Shown piece by piece: positions 1 through 5,149 of a stretch of 6,141 bases of DNA. Source of the stretch: Pseudomonadota bacterium (GTDB lineage Bacteria; Pseudomonadota; Gammaproteobacteria; Xanthomonadales; Xanthomonadaceae). Location: contig JAEWLO010000117.1 of assembly GCA_023457475.1 (NCBI GenBank), positions 1 through 6,141 of the forward strand, given 5' to 3'. Both the position numbers and the translations under genes were made by a program. Positions within the stretch are counted from its first letter, which is position 1. Every line of letters starts with the position of its first letter. The notes under the pieces are model-generated. The model did not search any database, had not been told where the DNA came from, and saw nothing but the letters and a program-made list of their open reading frames with translations.

Positions 1-25
1 TGGCTGAAGCGCCCGGGTGCCTTCC

Positions 26-48
26 AGCCACGCAGGGCGTGGCTCTAC
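26..48 (-). repeat. SMAG (GTAG-type REP) element, minus orientation
   Basis: Read on the minus strand this is GTAG followed by an 8-bp perfect stem (AGCCACGC / GCGTGGCT) with a 3-base loop CCT. That is the architecture of SMAG repeats, the REP-like elements scattered in Stenotrophomonas maltophilia intergenic regions. It is identical over 23 bases, in inverted orientation, to the copy at 540-562, so the pair brackets the gene between them. It lies about 30 bases upstream of that gene's start codon and could end or stabilise a transcript arriving from the left. The GTAG head and stem are seen directly; the family name is from knowledge of the genus. Confidence 0.85.
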
Positions 49-78
49 GGAGTCCGGTTTTCAAGGAGATCTGACGCA

Positions 79-543
79 ATGGACGACAACAGCCCTTACC
101 AGGCAAGCCAGACGGTACCGCCCATCGCCGCTTCCCGACCGGACACCCTCGGGCTGCCGCAGAACATCGCGCGCCCAATCAAACACATGTGGGTGCTGGG
201 CTTCATCCTCTCGGGATTCGCACTGGTGTTCAGCGCCATCCTGACCGTCATGATGTACCGGCAGTTCCAGCACGGCGATGCGTCGCTGGTCATGGCGCTG
301 TTCACGGTCGGAGGCGCGCTCCTGGATGCCTTGGTTTTCAGCGGCCTTGCCTGGGGTGTACGCCGCCGCAGCCGTGTCGCCGCCTGCATCCTGCTGGGCT
401 ATTACCTGGTCGGCCAGGCGCTGTTCCTTACCCTGGGCGCGGGCTTCGTGATGTTCCGGCTGGCGCTCATCACCGTCGTGTCGATCGTCTTCATCCGCGG
501 CACCCGCGCAACGTTTGCCTACCACCGTCACCTGTCGAGGTAG
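79..543 (+). CDS. small four-helix integral membrane protein, function unknown
   Basis: A 154-residue protein that I do not recognise as a named family. Residues 1-35 are polar and probably cytoplasmic. Four hydrophobic segments follow at about 36-60, 70-94, 99-120 and 122-140, with a basic loop RRRSR at 96-100 and a basic tail (GTRATFAYHRHLSR), which fits an inner-membrane protein with a positive C-terminus inside. The start is supported by AAGGAG at 63-68, ten bases before the ATG, slightly longer than usual. The TAG stop is made from the GTAG head of a SMAG repeat, so the natural C-terminus may once have been different. The gene stands alone: a repeat lies on each side and the next gene is convergent. 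I can infer no substrate or partner. Codon use is typical of the neighbouring GC-rich genes. Confidence 0.75.
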   Translation: MDDNSPYQASQTVPPIAASRPDTLGLPQNIARPIKHMWVLGFILSGFALVFSAILTVMMYRQFQHGDASLVMALFTVGGALLDALVFSGLAWGVRRRSRVAACILLGYYLVGQALFLTLGAGFVMFRLALITVVSIVFIRGTRATFAYHRHLSR

Positions 544-562
544 AGCCACGCCCTGCGTGGCT
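540..562 (+). repeat. SMAG element, plus orientation, overlapping the stop codon of the upstream gene
   Basis: GTAG (540-543), then stem AGCCACGC (544-551), loop CCT and GCGTGGCT (555-562). The TAG of the GTAG head is the stop codon of the membrane protein ending here. The element faces another SMAG at 584-605. The two together form a longer inverted repeat whose 22-base arms match at 20 positions, a REP-doublet arrangement that could fold into one long hairpin at the end of the upstream transcript. Confidence 0.88.
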
Positions 563-583
563 GCGCGATCCCGACGAAGAGCG

Positions 584-605
584 GCCACGCAGAGCGTGGC
601 TCTGC
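584..605 (-). repeat. SMAG element, minus orientation, right half of a SMAG dimer
   Basis: The stem GCCACGC (584-590) pairs with GCGTGGC (594-600) around loop AGA. On the minus strand the head reads GCAG instead of GTAG. It is the partner of the 540-562 copy, with 21 bases between them. With convergent genes on both sides, the doublet is well placed to act as a shared transcription barrier or mRNA 3'-end stabiliser, although there is no U-tract typical of an intrinsic terminator. Confidence 0.8.
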
Positions 606-625
606 GGGCGATCGGGGATCATCAT

Positions 626-648
626 GGACACGCATGGCGTGTCCCTGC
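626..648 (-). repeat. divergent SMAG-like hairpin
   Basis: A perfect 8-bp stem GGACACGC (626-633) / GCGTGTCC (637-644) with a 3-base loop ATG, followed by CTGC, which is GCAG on the minus strand. Head, stem length and loop length match the neighbouring SMAG copies, but the stem bases differ on both arms so that pairing is kept. It ends 13 bases past the stop codon of the minus-strand glycosylase gene and may serve as its 3' hairpin. Assignment to the SMAG family is inferred from architecture only. Confidence 0.55.
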
Positions 649-661
649 GCATCCGTTGCGA

Positions 662-1336
662 TCAGTCCTGCGAGCGGTTGGTCGCCACCTTCGGCGTCTC
701 GCTGAAATCGGCGATGCGCCACAGGTACAGGCTGGCATAGGTCCGGTACGGACCCCAGGCCTCGCCACGCGCCCAGAGTTCCTTCGGCGTGAGCATGGCC
801 TCGGCCTTGTCCACCCGCTGCGCCCCCTTGCGCACGCCGAGGTCGTCGATCGGCAGGATATCCGGGCGGCCGAGGCGGAACATCAGCATCATTTCCACCG
901 TCCAGCGGCCGATGCCGCGGATCGGCACCAGCGCCCCGATGATGGCGTCATGCTCCATCACCGACATGCGGCGCTGGTCCGGGATCTCGCCCGCCGCCGG
1001 GCGGCGGGCCAGGTCACGCAGGGCCAGTGCCTTGTTGCCCGAGACCCCGCAGGCACGCAACCTCGGGTCATCAATGCGCGACAACGTGTCGGCATGCAGG
1101 CGGGTGCTTCCGATGGCCGTTTCGACGCGTCCGACAATCGTCGAAGCGGCCTTGCCGCTGAGTTGCTGGAACAGGATCGCCCGTGCCAGCGCATCGACCG
1201 GATCGAACGTCTTGCCCCACCCCGGCGGAGCCTCGATCGGCCCCAGCCGCTTCATCCACGTGCCCAGCCGCCGGTCGCGCCGGGCGAGCCAGTCGTGGGC
1301 CTCCTGCACGTCGAAACCACGGCGGAAACGCGGCAT
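662..1336 (-). CDS. DNA-3-methyladenine glycosylase II, short AlkA/Mag1 type (HhH-GPD)
   Basis: This enzyme should remove alkylated purines such as 3-methyladenine from DNA in the cytoplasm, starting base excision repair. The 224-residue protein has the HhH-GPD layout: helices from about 44-70 (FDPVDALARAILFQQLSGKAA), a helix-hairpin-helix at about 137-147 (PIRGIGRWTVE), then LPIDDLG, in which Asp165 aligns with the catalytic Asp238 of E. coli AlkA, and GPYRTYASLYLWR at 195-207, the conserved C-terminal helix. It lacks the extra N-terminal domain of E. coli AlkA (282 residues) and matches the length of the compact Mag1-like enzymes. The ATG at 1336 follows the stop codon of the DUF423 gene by one base (TGACATG), with GAGG seven bases before it, so translational coupling is likely. 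The family is clear. Substrate range cannot be told from sequence, so I give no gene symbol. Confidence 0.92.
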   Translation of the reverse strand: MPRFRRGFDVQEAHDWLARRDRRLGTWMKRLGPIEAPPGWGKTFDPVDALARAILFQQLSGKAASTIVGRVETAIGSTRLHADTLSRIDDPRLRACGVSGNKALALRDLARRPAAGEIPDQRRMSVMEHDAIIGALVPIRGIGRWTVEMMLMFRLGRPDILPIDDLGVRKGAQRVDKAEAMLTPKELWARGEAWGPYRTYASLYLWRIADFSETPKVATNRSQD

Positions 1337-1337
1337 G

Positions 1338-1709
1338 TCAGCGCCTCAGGGCGTTCAGGCCGTACACCAGCCAGCCGAGGATCAGCGCGCTGCCGCCGAC
1401 CGGTGCCAGGCCTGTGCTGAGCTGCCACAGCGCGCCTCCCACCAGGCTGCCGGAGAACAACAGGGTACCCAGCAACAGCACGTACAGCGCCAGCCGGCCC
1501 ACGCGGTTCTGCTGGGTCGCGCCGAGCGCGGCCAGCGCCACCCCGTGGCCGAAGGCGTACAGCGCTGCGGTGTTCACATGCGACTGCGCCAAGGCGTCGG
1601 CGATGCCGTGCGAGGCGTACGCGGACAGGCCCACCGCCAGCGCGGCAAGCAGGCCGCCACAGCAGGCCAGCAGTGAGGGTTTGCGGGAGCGTCGTTCCAG
1701 GTTGAGCAT
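1338..1709 (-). CDS. DUF423 family inner-membrane protein (YgdD-like)
   Basis: A 123-residue protein with four predicted membrane helices at about 12-32, 48-65, 72-95 and 103-120. Family marks are ASHG at 32-35 (the AHG position of DUF423), LLFSGSL at 83-89, and APVGGSALILGW at 102-113, matching the family's conserved FSGSLY and TPIGG..LIxGW stretches. DUF423 proteins are small, widespread and of unknown function, so no role is assigned. The ATG at 1709 has AAGGA eight bases upstream (1718-1722). The gene is first in a two-gene unit with the DNA glycosylase, one base apart. The strong terminator of the preceding SRPBCC gene ends only 27 bases before this start codon, which leaves little space for a separate promoter. 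Confidence 0.9.
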   Translation of the reverse strand: MLNLERRSRKPSLLACCGGLLAALAVGLSAYASHGIADALAQSHVNTAALYAFGHGVALAALGATQQNRVGRLALYVLLLGTLLFSGSLVGGALWQLSTGLAPVGGSALILGWLVYGLNALRR

Positions 1710-1736
1710 GTTCGGATTCCTTCTGGGACCACCAGC

Positions 1737-1770
1737 AAAAAAAAACGCGCCGCAGTGAGCGGCGCGTTTT
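1737..1770 (-). terminator. strong rho-independent terminator of the SRPBCC/GyrI-like gene
   Basis: A perfect 12-bp inverted repeat (AAAACGCGCCGC at 1742-1753 and its complement at 1759-1770) around a 5-base loop, followed on the minus strand by a run of nine T (1745-1737), four of which also pair in the stem. It starts 30 bases after the stop codon of the gene at 1800-2879. On the plus strand the T-run is only four bases, so it works mainly for minus-strand transcription. Confidence 0.92.
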
Positions 1771-1799
1771 CTGTCACACGTTACATCGCAGGGCCGGGA

Positions 1800-2879
1800 T
1801 TACTTGACGGCCCAGTAGATGTCGTACGTACCTTCCGGGGTGAACGACTTGTCCACGCCATCCTTCCAGGTTTCGTACGGACGGTCGATCACTTCGTTGC
1901 CACCGGTGACGGCCCAGGCGCGCAGCGCGTTGCGAGCGACGTCCAGACCAGCCATGTGGCCGGTGTAGGCGGCGTGCGCCGAGCGGTGCGGAGCGGCGTG
2001 CACGTACTTCACCGGTGCACCGCCGTCGATCTTGACGGTCAGCTGTTCGGCGGTCGCGCCTTCAGCACCCTTCTTCTTGACCGGCTGGGCCACGTCGAAG
2101 GCGTACTTCTCGGCACCGAAGTCGGTGGTGATGATGCGGATCGGACCGGCAGCCTCGAGGTTGTTGGCCTCCATCACGCGCTTGATCCACTCCAGGTTGT
2201 CCTTGATGGACTTGGTGATCGTTTCCTGACCGCGGTCGACGTTACCGGCGGTGACGACCAGCAGGTCTTCGGCCGGGACATCCACGATGGCCAGGTCGGT
2301 CAGCGGGGCTTCGGCGGTGCGGTAGTCGATGTTCGGCACGGTGGCCAGCATGTTGGCCATGCGCGACAGGCCCAGCTTCAGGTCGTCGCCGATGTGACGG
2401 CTGACATACAGGCCGGCATAGCGACCGAACAGGTCGAAGCCGTACTTGACGCTGTAGTCCTGGGTGATCTTGACGTTGCGGCCACCCTTGCCGGTCGGCT
2501 CGAGGGTGAAGCTGGTCTTCTTGTCGTGACCCTTGGTGGCGTCTTCGATGGCGATGGCCACGTGCTTGCCGGGTTCGGACTCGGTGATCTCCCAGCTGCC
2601 CTGGCCCAGCGACGCTTCCTTGGAGGCGAAGTCCAGACGGGCACCCACGCCGGAGGCGGGACCGGAGTGCTTCAGTTCAACGGCGGGATCGCGCAGCAGG
2701 AGCGGGTTCCAGTCCTTGAAGCGGCGCAGGCTGTTGACCGTGTCGAACACGATCGTCATCTTGCGGTTGGTCTCGATGCTTTCGGAAATATGGCGCTCGC
2801 CCGGCAGAGCCACGCCGATGATGACGAACAGGCCAGCCACGATCCCCAAAGCGATCAGGAACTCGATAATACGGGTCAT
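1800..2879 (-). CDS. membrane-anchored SRPBCC (polyketide cyclase-like) plus GyrI-like two-domain protein
   Basis: A 359-residue protein in three parts. Residues 5-27 form one hydrophobic helix followed by ALPGERHISESI, the usual linker of anchored SRPBCC proteins. Residues about 30-182 look like an SRPBCC ligand-binding fold (VFDTVNSLRRFKDWNPL; later GSWEITESEPGKHVAIAI and FTLEPTGKG). Residues about 195-357 look like a GyrI-like/effector-binding domain (GPIRIITTDFG, and the ending DRPYETWKDGVDKSFTPEGTYDIYWAVK). Both folds bind small hydrophobic ligands in other proteins; the ligand here is unknown. With Arg3 before the helix, the soluble part is predicted periplasmic, as inference. GGAGA at 2887-2891 lies seven bases before the ATG. 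Codons are mostly the favoured ones (AAG, ATC, AAC, GGT, CTG), which together with the strong terminator suggests good expression. It appears monocistronic. Domain calls are by eye. Confidence 0.85.
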   Translation of the reverse strand: MTRIIEFLIALGIVAGLFVIIGVALPGERHISESIETNRKMTIVFDTVNSLRRFKDWNPLLLRDPAVELKHSGPASGVGARLDFASKEASLGQGSWEITESEPGKHVAIAIEDATKGHDKKTSFTLEPTGKGGRNVKITQDYSVKYGFDLFGRYAGLYVSRHIGDDLKLGLSRMANMLATVPNIDYRTAEAPLTDLAIVDVPAEDLLVVTAGNVDRGQETITKSIKDNLEWIKRVMEANNLEAAGPIRIITTDFGAEKYAFDVAQPVKKKGAEGATAEQLTVKIDGGAPVKYVHAAPHRSAHAAYTGHMAGLDVARNALRAWAVTGGNEVIDRPYETWKDGVDKSFTPEGTYDIYWAVK

Positions 2880-2921
2880 TCAGGAGTCTCCGGGGCCGAT
2901 CCCACGGCCGGGTTGATTGAA

Positions 2922-2949
2922 GCGAAGCGCCAATCCTAGCAGGCTTCGC
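2922..2949. promoter_or_regulatory. inverted repeat upstream of the SRPBCC gene, possible operator or promoter site
   Basis: GCGAAGC (2922-2928) and GCTTCGC (2943-2949) are a perfect 7-bp inverted repeat with 14 bases between. The spacer holds TAGGAT on the minus strand (2938-2933), a 4/6 match to a -10 box and 54 bases upstream of the SRPBCC start codon. No good -35 box is visible. Dyad symmetry over a possible -10 would suit a repressor site, but a chance hairpin is equally possible. Confidence 0.25.
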
Positions 2950-3139
2950 GGGTGTTATGGATCAGGACTGGCGCACCGGTTTCCTTCCCGGCAGCGGTTT
3001 TGAATAGACAAGGAGCGGAAAGATAACGCATCCCGCGTGTCCACATGTAGGGATGACACGGATTTCTTTGCCGCGGGCCACCTGAATGAATCACAACGAG
3101 GCGGAAATTCATTGTGGCGCAAGGGATCAGCAGACCTGC
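2950..3139. other. non-coding gap between the SRPBCC gene and the response regulator
   Basis: With the flanking hairpins, the stretch between the two minus-strand genes (2880-3178, 299 bases) carries no ORF I believe in: the small minus-strand frames lack family features and overlap one another in different registers. It has a lower GC content than its surroundings. It contains a weak dyad CGTGTC (3036-3041) / GACACG (3055-3060) with a 13-base loop, and presumably the promoter for the SRPBCC gene, which I cannot place with confidence. A small RNA cannot be excluded from sequence alone. Confidence 0.4.
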
Positions 3140-3160
3140 GGGCCGGCCAACGGCCGGCCC
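3140..3160 (-). terminator. GC-rich hairpin after the response-regulator gene, probable transcription end
   Basis: GGGCCGGCC (3140-3148), loop AAC, GGCCGGCCC (3152-3160): a perfect 9-bp all-GC stem starting 18 bases after the stop codon of the response regulator. There is no T-run on either strand, so it is not a classic intrinsic terminator. It may instead stabilise the 3' end or work with Rho. Confidence 0.5.
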
Positions 3161-3178
3161 TTGCGAAGCCAACCGCGT

Positions 3179-3820
3179 TCACACCAACTGCAGCTCGAAG
3201 GCTTTCAGAACCGCCCGGGTACGGTCGCGCACGCCCAGCTTGGACAGGATGTTGGACACATGGTTCTTGATGGTGCCCTCGGCAACGCCCAGTGAATTGG
3301 CGATCTCCTTGTTCGAGAAGCCACTGGCCATCAGGCGCAGGATCTCGGTTTCACGGTCGGTCAGCGGGTCCGGCCGGTCCAGGCTGACGAACTCGTTGCG
3401 CATGTGTTCCAGTCCGGACAGCAGGCGCTGGGTCACCGCCGGCTGGACCAGCGAACCACCGTCGGCCACGGTCCGGATCGCTCCGACCAGCTGTTCCAGG
3501 GTCACATCCTTGAGCAGGTAGCCCTTGGCACCGGCCTTCAGCCCGGCCAGTACCAGCTGGTCGTCATCGAAGGTGGTCAGGATGATGGTCGGCGGCAGCT
3601 GGTTGAGCCGGGACAGCATCTGCAGCGCCTCCAACCCGGACATCACCGGCATGCGCATGTCCATCAGCACCACGTCCGGCCGTACCTGGGGCACCAGGTC
3701 GACCGCCTGGCGGCCGTCGGCCGCTTCGGCCACCACCTCGATGCCGTCATCGAGCGCCAGCAGCGAGCGGATTCCCTGCCGCACCAGGGTTTGGTCGTCG
3801 ACCAGGCAGACGCGAATCAT
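3179..3820 (-). CDS. NarL/LuxR-family two-component response regulator
   Basis: A cytoplasmic transcription factor switched by phosphorylation, 213 residues from the chosen ATG. The receiver domain (about 1-120) has the acidic pair Asp8-Asp9, the phosphoacceptor Asp54 (VVLMDMRMP), the switch Thr82 (IILTTF) and Lys104 (GYLLKD). The LuxR-type helix-turn-helix covers about 152-209 (LTDRETEILRLMASGFSNKEI, then GTIKNHVSNILSKLGVRDRTRA). All key residues are present. The start is ATG at 3820, sharing one base with the kinase stop (TGATG); AAGGAG lies seven bases upstream. An in-frame GTG one codon earlier (3823) is possible, but only four bases from that site. The kinase upstream is clearly its partner. 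The DNA target is unknown; no copy-number or operator evidence is visible here. DesR/LiaR-type regulators are the closest general relatives. Confidence 0.95.
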   Translation of the reverse strand: MIRVCLVDDQTLVRQGIRSLLALDDGIEVVAEAADGRQAVDLVPQVRPDVVLMDMRMPVMSGLEALQMLSRLNQLPPTIILTTFDDDQLVLAGLKAGAKGYLLKDVTLEQLVGAIRTVADGGSLVQPAVTQRLLSGLEHMRNEFVSLDRPDPLTDRETEILRLMASGFSNKEIANSLGVAEGTIKNHVSNILSKLGVRDRTRAVLKAFELQLV

Positions 3821-5013
3821 CACAACGCTCCTTCAAAGGGTGCCAGCATCAGCACCGGCACGCCGGGAACCGAGGCGCGCAGGCGGAAGCCCTGTCCCCG
3901 GCGGGTTTCAATCTGCAGCTCGCCACCGCACTGCTGCAACCGATCACGCATGCCGCGCAGGCCATTGCCGACCACGATACCGTCAGCCCCGACCCCGTCA
4001 TCATGCGCCTGCACCACCACTTCGCCCCTCGCCTCGCGCCGGACCTGGATCCACAGGTTGCGGGCCCCGGCGTGGCGCACCGCGGTGGTGATGATCTCCT
4101 GGGTGCAGCGCAGCAGCACATGGGCATGCTCGGGATCTTCCACGCTGAGCGGCTCTTCGATGTCCAGGTGGATGTCCAGCGAGGGGACCTGCTCGGTCAG
4201 CGGGCGCAGGGCTGCGGCCAGGTCGATCGCGCCGCTGTCGCGGATCTGGCTGACCGCTTCACGTACGTCAGTAAGCAGCAGTTTGGCAAGGGTGTGGGCC
4301 TGGTGGACATGCTCCTGGGCCTGGCCTTCAGTGATATGGCCGGCCACTTCCAGGTTGAGGCTGAGCGCGGTCAGGTGGTGACCGAGCAGGTCATGCAGTT
4401 CGCGGGAAATGCGCGTGCGCTCGTTGACCCGGGCGCTTTCGGCCAGCAGCACGCGGGTGGCGCGCAGCTCGGTGTTGAGCCGGCGCTGCTCCTCGCGGGC
4501 GTCGGTCTGCTGGCGGGCGACCAGGCTGGTCACGAAGATGAACATGGAGAAGCCGCCATACAGCAGCGACTGCATCACCGCCTCGAACAGCGAGAACGGC
4601 AGGAACAGGTAGTAGACCGGGGCCACCGCCAGCTGGCTGACCAGCAGCCAGATCACCCCGACCCGCGCCGGCAGCATCCACGGGATCACCCCGGCCGCCA
4701 CCATCATCAGGATGCTGCCCAGGCCCGAGCCGCTCAGGAAGCTCACGCCCAGCGCGCAGATGGTCAGCAACACCAGGATGGCGCGGTCGTACCACGCGGA
4801 ATGACCGCCGTTGCGCAGGCCACGGGTCAGCCACAGGTAGCCGCCGCCAAAGGCCAGGTACGCCACGAACAGCAGCGCGGCCGGCAGATCCACGCCGGCA
4901 CTGCGGCGCAGCAGCGCCTCGTACTGGGAATAGACCAGCGGCAGACCGAGCATGACCCAGGTGAACAGGCCGGCCAGTCGCAGAACTCGGGTTTGGCTGA
5001 GGTATCCCAACAT
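3820..5013 (-). CDS. NarL-family (DesK-like, HisKA_3) membrane sensor histidine kinase
   Basis: A 397-residue inner-membrane kinase that should phosphorylate the response regulator encoded right after it. Residues 10-166 hold five or six hydrophobic helices (about 10-30, 44-63, 77-95, 98-115, 118-138, 147-166) with no sizeable periplasmic domain, so it likely senses the membrane or something within it. A coiled linker (168-200) leads to the HisKA_3 motif RISRELHDLLGHHLTALSL with phospho-acceptor His207 and Asp208. The ATPase domain shows QEIITTAVRHAGA (305-317), DDGVGAD (338-344) and GNGLRGMRDR (349-358). In the N-box the usual Asn is Thr310, an odd change. The ATG at 5013 is the first possible start, because an in-frame TAA lies at 5025-5023; no Shine-Dalgarno is evident, so the message may be leaderless. 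The downstream regulator overlaps by one base. The stimulus is unknown. Confidence 0.94.
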   Translation of the reverse strand: MLGYLSQTRVLRLAGLFTWVMLGLPLVYSQYEALLRRSAGVDLPAALLFVAYLAFGGGYLWLTRGLRNGGHSAWYDRAILVLLTICALGVSFLSGSGLGSILMMVAAGVIPWMLPARVGVIWLLVSQLAVAPVYYLFLPFSLFEAVMQSLLYGGFSMFIFVTSLVARQQTDAREEQRRLNTELRATRVLLAESARVNERTRISRELHDLLGHHLTALSLNLEVAGHITEGQAQEHVHQAHTLAKLLLTDVREAVSQIRDSGAIDLAAALRPLTEQVPSLDIHLDIEEPLSVEDPEHAHVLLRCTQEIITTAVRHAGARNLWIQVRREARGEVVVQAHDDGVGADGIVVGNGLRGMRDRLQQCGGELQIETRRGQGFRLRASVPGVPVLMLAPFEGAL

Positions 5014-5019
5014 GGCTGC

Positions 5020-5025
5020 ATCTTA
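5020..5025 (-). promoter_or_regulatory. possible -10 box for the kinase-regulator operon (leaderless start)
   Basis: TAAGAT on the minus strand matches 4/6 of the -10 consensus and ends six bases before the A of the kinase ATG, the right distance for transcription to begin at the start codon itself. No -35 match is seen at 16-18 bases upstream. Support comes mainly from the absence of a ribosome binding site. Confidence 0.3.
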
Positions 5026-5070
5026 GGCTGAACCTGCGCCCCTGCACCCGGGCAGAAGTCATGCCTGCGT

Positions 5071-5099
5071 GTGACCGGGCCGGCCACCCATGCAATAAT
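5071..5099 (+). promoter_or_regulatory. sigma70-type promoter for the GNAT-minC unit
   Basis: GTGACC (5071-5076, 4/6 to TTGACA), a 17-base spacer, and AATAAT (5094-5099, 5/6 to TATAAT). The -10 is preceded by TGC, giving an extended -10. Transcription would start near 5106 and leave a leader of about 44 bases before the ATG at 5150. It is the best promoter match I found in the window and lies in the divergent gap with the sensor kinase. Confidence 0.55.
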
Positions 5100-5149
5100 C
5101 CCGTGCAGGGTCCCCCGATGGACCAACCGCGTTACCCCACGGAGTCACA

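Noticed and set aside
1..25. Possible 3' end of an upstream plus-strand gene (TGA at 5-7)
   Set aside because: Too few bases to recognise any coding sequence.
515..1676. Overlapping plus-strand frames (515-1420 and 789-1676) opposite alkA-like and DUF423 genes
   Set aside because: Low-complexity Arg/Pro/Ala/Ser translations, no ribosome binding site, and genuine families on the other strand.
1755..2939. A 394-codon plus-strand open frame opposite the SRPBCC gene
   Set aside because: It mirrors a gene with clear domains, ribosome binding site and terminator, and its translation has no recognisable motif. Long antisense frames are common in GC-rich DNA.
3036..3060. A dyad CGTGTC/GACACG with a GTAG inside, considered as a further SMAG element
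   Set aside because: The stem is only six pairs, the loop is 13 bases, and GTAG lies in the loop rather than at the head, so it does not fit the SMAG layout.
2936..3182. Small minus-strand frames of 75-78 codons in the gap upstream of the SRPBCC gene
   Set aside because: They overlap each other in different registers, lack convincing ribosome binding sites and show no recognisable sequence.
4003..5031. A 342-codon plus-strand frame opposite the sensor kinase
   Set aside because: The translation is rich in Gln, His and Ala with no domain pattern, as expected from the complement of a membrane and kinase coding sequence.
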